Assembly (NCBI GenBank): GCA_023014365.1
Contig: JAEBUN010000011.1
Coordinates: 930,001 to 994,000 of the forward strand
Length of the DNA stretch: 64,000 bases
Source of the DNA: Lepiota brunneoincarnata
Taxonomy: Eukaryota > Basidiomycota > Agaricomycetes > Agaricales > Agaricaceae
Direction: 5' to 3'
The notes under the pieces are model-generated. The model was not told the origin of the DNA and made no database searches. It saw only the letters and a program-made list of their open reading frames with translations. This document shows, one piece after another, positions 31,917 to 43,113 of the stretch (positions are counted from its first letter, which is position 1; the number at the start of each line of letters is the position of its first letter). A program made the translations under genes and the position numbers.

Positions 31917-33264
31917 ATGGCTTCTTCTATCCCCCATCTCCAGGTCAAGCTTGATGATCTCATCAGCAACGCCAAAGGTCGTCTTCAGCACCTGCAAAAC
32001 GGCCAAGTTGCTCGTCCCCTCGTCGAGAAGGCTCTCCTTGCGTTTGACGCCCCTGGGGTATGTCTACTCTTTCCATGCTTCTCTCACCGTTTCTAAATCA
32101 TTTCTAGTCTGCTTATATTGAAGTGTTATCAGAGGATAATGAGGCTATCAAGCTTCATGTCAACCAGGACTACGTCTTCCGTATCCGCAAGCTCTACAAA
32201 ATTTACCAAAACAACTACCATTCGTCTTATGAGATGCCCGCGATCTATAAGGCACTCTCTGAATGCTGTAGCCGCATTAATTGCAGTTTGTTCTGAAGAA
32301 TCCCACAAATCCAGGACCAAAGAGGCTCAGAACCCATCGTCCACGACTGGCTCTACTTCCTCCAATGTTGCCGAAGGCTCTGCTGTCCCCAAACGCGTAA
32401 GCTTAGCGTTCTTTTGGCTCCAATCATCTCCTCATGTATAAGCTTAGCCTCGCAAAGGTCGCAAGGCCCCTGTCTCTGCTGCTGTTGTGGTAGACACCGA
32501 TACCGAGCTTGCTGAGAGTATGACCAGTGCTTCCAACTCCTGAGCAACCGGTGCTGACACGGTAATATAGCTGCTTCTCAACCTATTACATTGGCTGAGA
32601 TAATCGCTCGTCTCCAGGACATGATGGTCGATGAGGAGGTCTCTCAAGCTATCGTCGAAGAGGTTCGTGTAGTCTCGCCTTATCGCAAGCGTCGTTTGTC
32701 TACCTCCGATGTGGTGTGCCAGCTCCACTCCCCCTAACCACTGATTCTGACTTCATCCTTCGCTAGGAGGCCGTCAAAAAGTCCTCCTCATCTAAAGGCA
32801 CCGTCCGTCTTCTTCCCTATTGTCAAGTTCCCAATATGAACACTAAACACTGCTGTTATGCCCGGGCTGAACAGGTTCTAGCCAAAGCCAACGCCAATAC
32901 TGCCAAGCGTGCCCGTACCAAGTCTGCTTCCGATGAGCGCACCTTTGCAGGCTTATCTGGTGGGCAATTTCTCACTTCTGTTCGCTAAGCTTAGTGGTTC
33001 TGACACTTGTTCCGGGCAGCTCGTTTGCTCCAGGAACTCCAAAACCTCCTGTCTTACTCTCGCGACAAGTATGAGTCCGAATCTCAGCAGTGACGATGCT
33101 TGGTCTGTCAAATGCGACCTCAATTCGCTCAGCTGGGACTTCATCGAGGCTATTCCCTCGCTCAAAGCTAACTTAAAGAGGTTCCAATTCCTTATTCAAG
33201 AGCACATCCGTCTCAAAAGTCTTTTGCGCAACCTTTCCGACTTGAACAAGCCCTCCCCCATTTA
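31917..33264 (+). pseudogene. E3 antisense gene B, unrecognised, intron-containing
   Basis: ATG at 31917 opens MASSIPHLQVKLDDLISNAK. The first intron is 32058-32107 (GTATGT...TTCTAG). Exon 2 encodes SAYIEVLSEDNEAIKLHVNQ and IRKLYKIYQNNYHSSYEMPA. A one-base shift near 32285 leads to EESHKSRTKEAQNPSSTTG. The next intron, 32397-32447, starts GTAAGCTTAG and ends ATAAGCTTAG and joins AVPKR to PRKGRKAPVSA in phase. Later parts (TLAEIIARLQDMMVDEEVSQ, NTAKRARTKSASDERTFAG, then a C-terminal helix KRFQFLIQEHIRLKSLLRNL) are in different frames, with one TGA at about 32540. No cysteine cluster seen. Coding nature is supported by frame-keeping introns and a TATA box; function unknown. Confidence 0.5.
32397..32447 (+). 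other. Intron bounded by two copies of the CTAAGCTTAG-family palindrome
   Basis: The 51-bp intron begins GTAAGCTTAG (32397-32406) and ends ATAAGCTTAG (32438-32447). One repeat supplies the GTAAG donor and the other the TTAG acceptor. The exons on both sides read in phase 0. Confidence 0.65.
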
Positions 33265-33342
33265 AGCTTAATGCTTTTACAGTCCCTAGGATAGTTTTCC
33301 TTCGATAAGTAGATAGTTCTGTCCACAATATCAGGTTTTTTT

Positions 33343-35129
33343 CTATCCCTCCAACTCTTCTGGCTCCCATCTGTCGCTAGGCTCATCCTCAGTAGTCTCC
33401 TCCAGGGTCTTCAGTCCCTCTGGCGACAGATCTAACAACTCTTGTAACTCCAGCGGCAACGGCATATGTTTTCTGGCTAAGTAGGGAATTACTCTGAACG
33501 CCGCCACTTTATTCTGCCATACAGAGCCATCCAACTCTGCCAGGATATATGATCCTCCCTTTGATCTAGATATGACCACCATGGGTCCTAGATACCTGGG
33601 TTTCATCTTCCTGTCGGCTGAGCTCTCTATAGCTGTGTTTCTCACTAATACTAAATCTCCCGGGCCGAAGCTGATAATCTTTTATCTTATGCGCTGCTTG
33701 TCGTTCCATCTCCCAAGCCTTGCTAAGCTTAGTGTCTGAAACACGCTGACGCACCTCCTCAACATGCCGAACATGTTTTGCCAGAGCCTGAGCTTGGTAT
33801 CCTATCAACTCAGCCATGGTTAAGTACTTATTTGGTAGTTGTACTAGCCAAGTGGCCTCTTTGACATCCAGAGGTAGCGTCGGGTGTGCTCTGGTTACCA
33901 GAAAGTACGGGGAACACCCCATTCCTTTTCTAATGGTTATCCGATCTGCCCACATAATGTGCGGTAGGTGCCAATACCACTTTTTGACATCTCCATCTGT
34001 AGCTTTGTACAACATTTGCCGCACATCCCAGTGGGCTCTTTCAATAATCCTGTTCGCTTTGGAATTGTAAGGAGATATTGTTACTCCTTTTATCCCATAT
34101 TTTTCTTCCAGCCATCGGACAGCTTTCTTAAATGGAGAACCGTTGTCCGTCACAATCTTCACTATACAGCCCCATTGGCAAATGATATCTTCAAATAACC
34201 ACTGTGCGATCGAACTGGCGTTCTCTTTTCTCAACGCTTTTGCCTCCATCCAGGATGACAGTCCACACCTTCCATGCACAATATAACTACACCCATTAGA
34301 ACTTGGCGTCATATGTAGTGTGTCCACATGTAGCACTTGGAATATTGACGGCGTGGGTGTTACTATTGGCGGCATCTTGATGATCACCTTTTGCCAGTTG
34401 CTGGCATAGATGGCACAATTGCACATACCAAGCTACATCTCCTTCAACTTCCGGCCACCAGAACCTCTGCGTTATAAGCTTAGTGGTTGCGTATATTCCC
34501 CTGTGTCCTAGGAAGTCATGGCTGGCTCGCAACATATACATACGTTGCTCCTTATCCACTACTAGCTGATGCTGACCGCTAGGGCTCATCCTATACAGTC
34601 TCCCCTCTTCGTCCAAGAAGAAATGCTCCACCATATGCTTAAGCTTACGCAGATCCGGCTCATCCAAGCCTTCAGCTGCGCTACTGCCCCCTGTTTTCAG
34701 GTATTCCCTGACTTTGGGTATTCTTTTGTCCTGTATTCGTGCTGTATCTGTCCTGCGTGACTCATCATATGCTTCCTCTATCTCGGTCGACTTTTCCTCT
34801 TCGAAATCTGGCACTAGCCTGACATCCGTCATTAAGCTTAGTACTTGTCGATGGTTTTCTGGACAGGCTGGGTCTTCTATAACCCTAAGCTTAGCCTGTT
34901 GTTCATCCAAGTACTCTTCCCAAGCTTGATCCAGCTCATACTCAAAATCATACACATCACGCACCAGACCCTGGTAGAAGCCAGAGCAACTGTCGATCTC
35001 ATCAGAGAAGGCTTCCAAGGGTAACGGATCTGCAGCCCCCGGATCTTCTTTGATCAACTCGAACTCCTCTCCCTCGTCCTCGGATCCGTCGTCGAAACGA
35101 TGGGCTGTCTCATCACCAGGATAGTAACG
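33343..35129 (-). pseudogene. E3 integrase and pol C-terminus
   Basis: An acidic linker leads to the zinc-binding HDFLGHRGIYATTKLITQRF and WYVQLCHLCQ. A frameshift near 34400 precedes the core, which has HVDTLHMTPSS, VTDNGSPFKKAV and KANRIIERAHWD. A second frame change near 33650 leads to [20 protein letters not shown] and the end at 33343. No chromodomain. Same lineage as E2. Confidence 0.9.
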
Positions 35130-37094
35130 TCATCTGGACAGTCCATCCGGCCCAAATGTCTTTCCTTCTTTGTGTACTAGTGTGAAGTGGAACAATCTAA
35201 TGAAGTCTACCCAACGGTTTACAGTAGCGTTCGGGAGTTTTCCTGGGTTGTTTAACATCCCAAAGAGAAACTTCACATCTGTTTCCACTACTAGATTTCT
35301 CGATCCCCACAATAAATATTTCTCCTGTTCCAGCACCATTCTTAAGCCACATAGCTCTCGCTTGGGCTGAGAATACCTCTGCTGTCTCTCATCCAATAAT
35401 ATTGACCCAAACTTCGCATAATGTATAAGCTTAGCGTCTTCTCCATCTCGCTGATATATGTAGTATCCCACCACCCTCCATGAGGTATCCACGGCTACTA
35501 CTATGGGTTGTTTACTTGAGAATTCAGGGTTCCTGGTCGGGAAACAGCGTTGAATCGCTTCTTTCAGCTCCTGCTGCACTTTCCGTTCATTTTCTCCCCA
35601 TTCAAACTCTTGCCCTTTCTTAAGCTTTTCGTATAGAGGTGCAGCAATGGCTATGAACTTTGGGATATGATTCCTGCAGCGCGTAGCTGTTCCTAGAAAA
35701 CCCCTTAGCTTGGAAACATTCTCGCAATCCCCCCATCTTAATATCTTCCCAATGGTGTCTGTGGCAGGCAACTGTCCTTTATAAGAGCATTCAAAACCCA
35801 CTATGGTGATTTCATCAGCGCAGATAGTCGTCTTGGGCCCAGAGAAGGTTCCTCCTACGTATTTCATCCTCTGTAGAATCCTATTGACTGTCTGCATGTG
35901 TTCCCATACAAATCGTCGGATCCCTGGGTTTTCTTTCAGCATCTCTTCCGTGCCATCTGGCAACTCATATCTAGTTTTGGGTCCTCTGATAGGTACATCA
36001 TCTATGTATGGCATCGTGTATTCTGGTATCTCACTGGCCAGGATCGCTGTTACATCCTCATGAAATATAGGCACTGAATTGGTCCATCCCATGGGTAATG
36101 TCACTAAGCGTAGCGCTCCAAAAGGCGTCTGGAACGTTGTTAGGTCCCGAGACGACTCAGCTAACAGTCGTTCGTCATAGCCAACATATAGATCCAGAAT
36201 GCCTCCGCAAGCTCTGCCTGTGAAGTGCATTGCCAAATCTTCCGTTGCTGGCAGCAGTCCTGAATGCGCTATCGTCACTTTGTTCAGCGGTTCCAAGCTG
36301 TGTACCAGTCTCAAACTTTTCCCATCTTTCTTCACCACACAGAACCATCTGGATCTATAGGATGAGTTCGACGGCTCGTATACACCAGTACTAATCTTTC
36401 TTTTTATAATGGCACAAACTTCATCATAGATTGCTGGTGGAATCGGAATGGGCTTCTCAACCCATGGAGTATGTTCTACCGTCGGTATCTCGATTGGCGG
36501 GAAGAAATCTTCCCTAAAACATCCCTTTTCCTCATCTGTCCAGGCGAATGCCTTTTCTTGAAGCATCATGATGTGGTGCATCAGCTTTCTTTCCTCTGGC
36601 CACAAGAAATCCCCTGCATGGGCTTTGTCCAGCTTAAGCTTACGCTCCTCCGTATATCTGCCTGTCGGGACAAACTCTGGAGGATGCACGCTAAGCTCAG
36701 GCATTTCTACCAGTGGGTCCCCTTTTATTTCTCGTTTTATCCTGAATCTCTCTGGTAGATCACCCAACACTGGCCTCACTTTTAAGGCTACTGGTTTATA
36801 TTTCTTCCCAGCCAGGCATTGTACCGTATCTTTGTCATCTTCTTCTGTTTTGAAGACAGTTATTCCCTGGTCCTCTGTGCCCTGCGCGTTGGCTATGCGT
36901 CCTAGGCACAATAACGCCGTCGCTTTATCTTCTTGTGGACAGTCCTCATCGTGTATGACTCGGTCAATGAACATTAGCTGTAGCTTGGCCTCTGAGAAGC
37001 TTCCTTTTGCTAAGCTTAGTGTTTGTGCGACGACAGGGCCCTTCTCATCATCATAGTCTATTATACAAGCCACCTCTCCTTGTCCCTCAGTCAA
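35130..37094 (-). pseudogene. E3 reverse transcriptase and RNase H
   Basis: A 654-codon open frame. RT motifs: STGVYEPSNSSYRSRWFCVV, GKSLRLVHSLEPLNKVTIA, FQTPFGALRLVTLPMGWTNS and YIDDVPIRG, with catalytic YIDD intact. RNase H: PIVVAVDTSWRVVGYYIYQ, RYSQPKRELCGLRMVLEQ and VVETDVKFLFGMLNN. It ends GKTFGPDGLSR and a TGA at 35130-35132, after which the integrase frame continues in phase, so the stop again looks like a lost Arg. TAAGCTTA occurs within codons (for example TLSLAK and DAKLIH). Confidence 0.9.
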
Positions 37095-37870
37095 CTCATC
37101 GAGGTTTCTTGAAAATTTTGACTGTTTTCCCTAAGCTTAGGAGGATTACACTCTCCTCGAGCATAAGTTGGTAACACAGCCCTTTCTCTGGTATTTGGGT
37201 CCGTAATAACCAAGGTTTGCTCGCCACTGGCGCTATTCTTGACTTCGCTAGCCGTCATTACATCAAAGGGTCGTCCCAGGAGTACTCGATACGCAGGGCT
37301 ACAAACGATGTGAACTTGCAAATAGATTGTGACTCCCCTGCAGGTAAAGCCTACGTTCTTTGCCAATCTACAAGTCTTTTCAACCTGCCCATTCGCACTC
37401 TGCAAATTTATCGTAGTATCTGGGTCCCAAGAAACTTGACATGCAATCGCCACTTCCTGACTCATGGAGATGATCTGTGACCCGCTATCTAGCAAGGCCT
37501 CTTCCTGCTGAATCCCATTTATCAGAGTTGGCACTACTCTCAACGGCTCGCATTCTTTCGCAATAAACACTTGTCGTCCCCTGTCTCTTCGGGGTAGTGA
37601 CTCCAAGTACTGCATGATTGGATCCTGAGCTACCCAGGCTTGGGTTGCCAAGCCTTCTTGGAGCACCATATCATACTTCCGAGGACCATCTGCTAGCTCC
37701 ATTATCATGACTTGTACTGGCCCACTATTAATCTCTATATCTTCTGTATCATCGTCCCCGGGCCCTACTCCTGCTATTAAGCTTTGACTTGTGGGTACCC
37801 ATTTTCTCATAATGCGCTCTCTATAAGCATTCCTATATATCGGTGACAATGCCAAGAGTTCTCCATGCAA
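37091..37870 (-). pseudogene. E3 protease segment
   Basis: In frame with the end of gag across the TGA at 37883. The retropepsin motif ALLDSGSQIISMSQEVA is followed by INLQSANGQVEKTCRLAKNV and VLLGRPFDVMTASEVKNS. A frame change near 37120, just beside a CTAAGCTTAG copy (37131-37140), separates it from the RT frame. Confidence 0.85.
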
Positions 37871-37882
37871 TACTGAGGCTTC

Positions 37883-39681
37883 TCACTTCAATACCCTGCT
37901 GAGTACTTCCTCAACATCGACATTCCTCTCTATAGGGGCCTGGTGCTTATACGCAGGCTCTTTCTTGGATGATTCCATCCTTCTGACAGGCAGCGGTGGT
38001 ACCTCAATGACCGGGCGCAGTGGTTTCACATTCTTATATGGTAATTCTCCTGCTGCGGCACGCATTGGTTTCTCCGTTGTCTGCCCTATTTCCTCATTTT
38101 CTGATTCTTCTGATCGCTCGGAATCCGACGCGTCCTCAGGAGTCTGTCCTCTGGCGAAGGCGACCTTCTTCTTCAGAGCCGGCTCCTTCCTCGAACCCTT
38201 TAGAAACCTGACTCCAAGTTCCTAGTCTTCACGCCACTTCTGGTGTCCAAATACTGGCTTGCCAAGGGCATACCATCCGTCAAACTGCTAAGCTTAGCCT
38301 GTATCTGGGCCAATTGCTCGGCCAAAGACTGTATTTCGACGTTATCCTCCTTCCTGGTCATAAGCTTAACCTTTGGGGCACTCCCGGAGTGGATGGCAGC
38401 TGTCTCCAACATTTCCATGTGCTGCTTCAGATGGCGGACTTCTTCTTCCGCTGGTGACCTTTGGTTTTCTGACCTCGGGAACGCTCTCTGTGCAAACACC
38501 GCTGACGTTGGCACTTGCGGTAACTCAGGCTCAACCTCCGGCAGTTCTGGTATCTGAATGAAGAGTTGTCCCTTTGTCGCATAGTACTTTGCCACTTTCT
38601 CTTTAATAGGCCCTTCTCCTCGAGGGATACTCGAGCCATCTCCCATATATATTTTGTTCCCTTCAACTCTAATTCGGCAAGCTTGCTTATCTGCCTCCAT
38701 GTCCGGGCAGAATAACCAACTATGCCCTAATAACCAGCAGTAGAAACACTTGCGGTCGGAAAGCGACCCTGCCGACCCACTTCCGGTATTCCTCTGAGCG
38801 TGATTATAACCGGCATGATTATGTCCGTCTTTCACCAAGCTCTCTAAGTATGATTTTAAGGTATGCCCCTGGATATTCATGAGGTCCTTAAGCTCAGCAA
38901 GGCCACCTGCCATCTGCGAGACTTCATCCTGAAATTTCTGCTTTAAGCTTTGCAGCTCTCGCTTTACTACCGGGTCATAAGTCCCTGTTCCAGACGTCGC
39001 AGGTGGATGGCTCATCGATGCCAAGTTTACCAGCCTCAAATCCTGATGAAGGGATCGCATAAGTGTTTTGCCAATCGAAATTTTGACGGCTTTATCCATG
39101 ACAATCCTCCAATCATAGGGGTCCTCTTCGCATAAATCCTTCGCAGTCAGTGCCGACCCATCGCTTGCGGTTCTATGCGCCCTGGTGATCGCTAATCTCG
39201 CATTGAGTACATCCTGGAACACCGAGTCCAGTGCGCTCATAAATAACTCGACTAGTTCTCGGTTTGAGGCTACCGCTGGTGACTTCAGACACTTCTCTGC
39301 TTCGAGAATGAATCGCCTTTTAAAGTCCAAGACTTTATGCTCCTCATTCATCGCAATGCCTCTACTCTCTGTGCAGAGTTCCCTCAATCATCGCACTGAG
39401 CCCTGCTCGGCTGCCACAGTCTCAGGATACTCTTTCTTCAATCTCTCCACGAAGCCTGTCCAGCTTCCTGCTGGGAACTCTGCAAAACTCATCCACTCTT
39501 CACGGATATCCTGGTCCACATATGACACTGCCCAATTTATCCTTTCTGCATCGTCCGTTGTCTTCGTTATCGTGAAGAGCCGTTCAAGTGTCCAGAGATA
39601 ATTTCTCAATGTCTGTGGTTTTGATGCATCCCATCTGGGAGCATTATTGCTAAAGGGAATTGGCATACGCTCATGTCCCAT
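37883..39681 (-). pseudogene. E3 gag
   Basis: MGHERMPIPFSNNAPRWDAS opens a capsid region with PQTLRNYLWTLERLFTI and WMSFAEFPAGSWTGFVERL. A TGA at 39388-39390 (family Arg) is followed by LRELCTESRGI and FKRRFILEAEKCLKSPAVAS. The zinc knuckle is CFYCWLLGHSWLFC (CX2CX4HX4C). After a Glu/Pro-rich linker there is a frame change or intron near 38210. The frame then resumes KGSRKEPALKKKVAFARGQ and ends at a TGA at 37883-37885, beyond which the protease segment continues. Confidence 0.85.
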
Positions 39682-40227
39682 TTTACTAGCTGTAGTTGTC
39701 GTAGACGGCGTGGTTTGGTTTGTCTGTACAGTCGGAGTTGACTGTGATATCTGTGGTACTGTAGAGGCACCAGGAGGGTTTGTATGAAACGAGTTTTGGT
39801 TTGTAAACGCTAAGCTTAGTGTAGGAACGGTCTGACTGTCCTGGCTTTCAGTGTGCAGAATATGCGCTATGTTGCGAGCTGAGGCTGGAAGCCTTATAGT
39901 AATTCTGGGAACAGTAGAGGTCGACGGTGTGACTTCTCTCGATACTGCAACCGCTGAACCACTCGCTGTGTTCGCAGCTAAAGAGTTAATGGGATCTTTT
40001 CACTTTTGAGAGGTACTAGCGGCAATGAGGCCTTCAGAACCTTCTGGACGATTGGAATTCCGAGTAGTTCTCTGTTTTGGGGGGTCGACCTTCCTGAGAC
40101 TGTTCTCGAAGGACGTGTTGGGTGACTTTACGGTCTTTGCTTGAACCTTTTTCTGCTTTGCAGGTGAAAGGCAGGCCAGTGTCCAAGTCTTTTGGTGTTT
40201 GTCTTGTGAAATTCAACTGAAAACCCC

Positions 40228-40246
40228 CCTCGCAGTGGGCTCCAGA
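40228..40246 (-). other. E3 putative tRNA-type primer-binding site
   Basis: Two bases (TC) after the 5' LTR the minus strand reads TGGAGCCCACTGCGAGG. This starts with the TGG expected for a tRNA CCA end. I found no matching stretch in the LTR R region, so priming here appears to differ from E1 and E4. The tRNA is not identified. Confidence 0.5.
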
Positions 40247-41494
40247 TGAAAAGGTGGAGAAACTTTCGTTGGTTTTAATATAGATAGTGGGCTTGTTTTC
40301 ACTAAGCTTAGCTGCAATTCGATAAGCTTAAGCTAATACAAGTGGAATGAGATAGATAATGAACAGTTTCATCTTTTAGGGTGTTCTGGGGGTGCGTTCT
40401 GACAGCGAAATTCAAGAGAGTAGTGTTTTTAGAGGTTAACAAACAGCTGTTGAAGTTATCTTAGCCGTACGGCACAACAATGAAAGGACAATCCCTGCCA
40501 ATTCAAAGCGCTGGGTCTCTGGTCTCTGGTCTCTGGTCTCTGAACTCTGGTCTCTGTCTCTGTCTCTGGGTTGGTTGACGACTGAAGAAATCACACTTAA
40601 CGACGCACACTAAATAGCCCTCTGAAACCATTCTTGATCACGGCTCGCAGACTTGCATGTGGAAGCGGGGGTGAGACCTCTTGCTTCTTCACGAACAAGT
40701 GCGACCGTATTTATATTGTTTAGATACATACGAGAGATAGTAAATATGAAATAGAAAACAATAAGCTTAATGGTTACAGGCACTGTAGAACATTTTGGAA
40801 GGTTCGGCAGCATTTCTACCTCACCCTAGGTTATGGGTTTTTCTCTGATTAACGAATGGCAATCCAGCCAGACGTGTTCCGTGCTCATCTGCATTATTCT
40901 GCGTCCACGCGAGCACATTAAGTTTCCGGATCAATTATGATTGGAATGTATAGCGGATGGACAATTCCTTGATCCGTTGTAATTAATCTCAGTTAAGTAG
41001 TATGCCGAAGTGCCAGGACCCCCAAAGCACTTGTTAATTAGGAGTCTTTGATATTTCTAGGGTTTTGGGCATCCGGTATTGCCTCCCGAACGTTGGACAT
41101 TCCGTTCCGTGGTCCGGTCATTATTATTGAACTCGCTATAGATGTAATATGCCTGCGACAGCCGCTGGGTACATTCTTTTATGTTCAAACGCATTCGGGT
41201 TCATCAGAAAACTGCTTGTAAGGTCCCTTGATGCGACCGGGGTATACTTGATAGGCTATGTAGAGCCCTGAATCCCTCCGGAGAGCGTTCTGATAGCTTG
41301 GTTCACTAAGCTTAGTGATAATGAGCTGGTTTGAACACTTCCGAGGCTCGAATATCCTTAGTTCGGTCGAACTGGCTACTACGGGATATAGTACCAATCC
41401 TCTATAGAGTTCTTTAATGATATAGCCAATGATTCTATGTAGAGAATTGTTCCAGAGTACGGAATTCATGTATAGGTGTGAAATCGGCGTATCA
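40247..41494 (-). repeat. E3 5' LTR (1248 bp)
   Basis: Carries the same four TAAGCTTA sites as the 3' LTR (40303, 40323, 40762, 41307). It has the shorter TCTCTGG microsatellite at about 40514-40569. Confidence 0.92.
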
Positions 41495-43113
41495 CCGCGC
41501 TTTCCACATTGGGATTTCCATGACCTTCGGAATGGGTCTTCAAGGAAGGCGAAGAAGTACAAATTATTTCCTCTGGCAAGCGAGGTTGTGTCATGGCCTT
41601 ACAATCGGATTTGGTTGAAGTCAAGCTGGCCTCTGGTGAGGGGATCATTGCTGTTCAGTGGGTCAACATACGAAAACACATGAACACTGGCAACTTTGTG
41701 GAGGTGCTCAGCAGTCCTCATCAAGGGGAGACAGGATGGGTTGAGTATATCAAGGGGCATGTGGTTCATGTTGTCCAACATACGTCCCACCCTACAGCGT
41801 CCCATGCTGTCAAGGTGCAGTACTTCATGGTGCCAATTTGTTATGAACTAAGACCCCTTTAGAACTTTGAATTCTATGCCAACTGGCTCAAAATTGCTCC
41901 CATTCCATTTTCACATGGGAACCAACACTCTCTGTCAAGCACTATCATCCGTGCATGTGCCGACCCAATACCATGGCTTGGCACCACTGTCGTGATAAAG
42001 AAGCTTGGACACCCAATGAAGGGTCATCATGCTATTGTTAAGGATGTCATAATCAAGCAGGCGACAGCAAGTGGACTAAGACTTCTAGTGGAATTCATGC
42101 ATCTAGACTCCATGACTCCTTTTCAGCGTAGTGTCGTGGACTACGATGATGTTGTAGAAGCACAGTGGGCATTATCATTTAAATCATGCTGTACGCTCAT
42201 CTTGATTTATGGCCAGCCTCAAATGTAAATTGTACGATTGTCAATGGCCAGAGAGCAGCTCTTTCTGACACAGCAATTATGTTGGTCCAATAACTTCATT
42301 ACCATGGCATCACAATGGAATCACCTCAAACAACCCCAGTGCCCCAGAAAATTCCGCTTCAACCCCCATGCCTGACTGGTCTCTGTCTACACCTGCATGG
42401 AACCCATCATCACAAACCCCGCTCCCTAATCCACCATCAACGCCTGCATGGGATCCTTCTTTGAGGTCCCCCACTTTGTCTTCACTATCACCTGTGTGGG
42501 ATCCCTCATCATGGACGCCTTTAGGTCCCTTGTCAAGTTCAGACACAGGATGATTCAATGTTAGTTCAACTCTAACACCCAGCACCTCAACGTTGGAGGA
42601 CAGTCCATCAAATTCCTCCAGCCACCAGAACCCGGAACAAGCCTCTGCCATACGCCCTCTGTTAGACCCACAACTTGCTGGCATCCAGCTGAAGGTATTG
42701 GTGATAGGTGGAGAATACACTGCCAAAGAGATGATTGTCACACTGGAGCTAACAAATGGCCAGCCTTCACTGAGATATATCAAGTGCAATATTCCCACGT
42801 TGTTGAACCCAAATTGGGTCAGCCCCAAACATCCCAACCCTGCGCGCAATAACGGGGCGTTAGTGGTAATCAATGGCAAGCACTGCGGCAAGCTGGTGAG
42901 GTGGGTCCACCTTTGGTATGAAAATGATGAGGCGGTCATAATTTTGGCTGTGGTAAGGACAACAGAGGGTGTGATAGATGGATTCACCAGTGAACGGTTG
43001 GAATTAGGGGCCAAGGATGTTTGCTTAGCTTGCGAAACAAAGGAGCAGAAAACCATGCTCAATAAAATGCTTGAAGCAGCCCATCAGGAAGCCTGGAAAA
43101 TGTGGGCCAAATA
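41495..43113 (+). pseudogene. Multi-KOW (Spt5-like) gene remnant, 5' end cut by E3
   Basis: From the E3 border the plus strand reads FKEGEEVQIISSGKRGCVMA, a KOW motif, then FVEVLSSPHQGETGWVEYIK, a second. KKLGHPMKGHHAIVKDVIIK is a third, and NGALVVINGKHCGKLVRWVH a fourth. KOW domains bind RNA or nucleoprotein, and in Spt5 they contact RNA polymerase. Similar multi-KOW hypothetical proteins are common in Agaricomycetes, so this need not be the real elongation factor. The frame changes several times (41863, 42230-42560) and an N-terminal region is missing. It ends MWAK at 43113. Confidence 0.6.

Larger units (their letters stand above)
26902..41494 (-). mobile_element. E3: Ty3/Gypsy element, 14.6 kb, with two antisense genes
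   Basis: LTRs lie at 40247-41494 (5', since the element reads leftward) and 26902-28205 (3'). They begin TGATACGC and end CACCTTTTCA on the minus strand. Order: LTR, gag, protease, RT/RNase H, integrase, a 5.1-kb interval with two plus-strand genes, polypurine tract (TTAGGGGGAGA), LTR. The two LTRs are nearly identical apart from a 56-bp microsatellite difference. Flanks do not give a target duplication (CCCGG versus CCGCG). The element is unusually large and carries 27 copies of TAAGCTTA. Confidence 0.9.

Noticed and set aside
42310..43062. 250-codon minus-strand open frame
   Set aside because: It is antisense to the KOW gene remnant, whose plus-strand frames contain recognisable domains.
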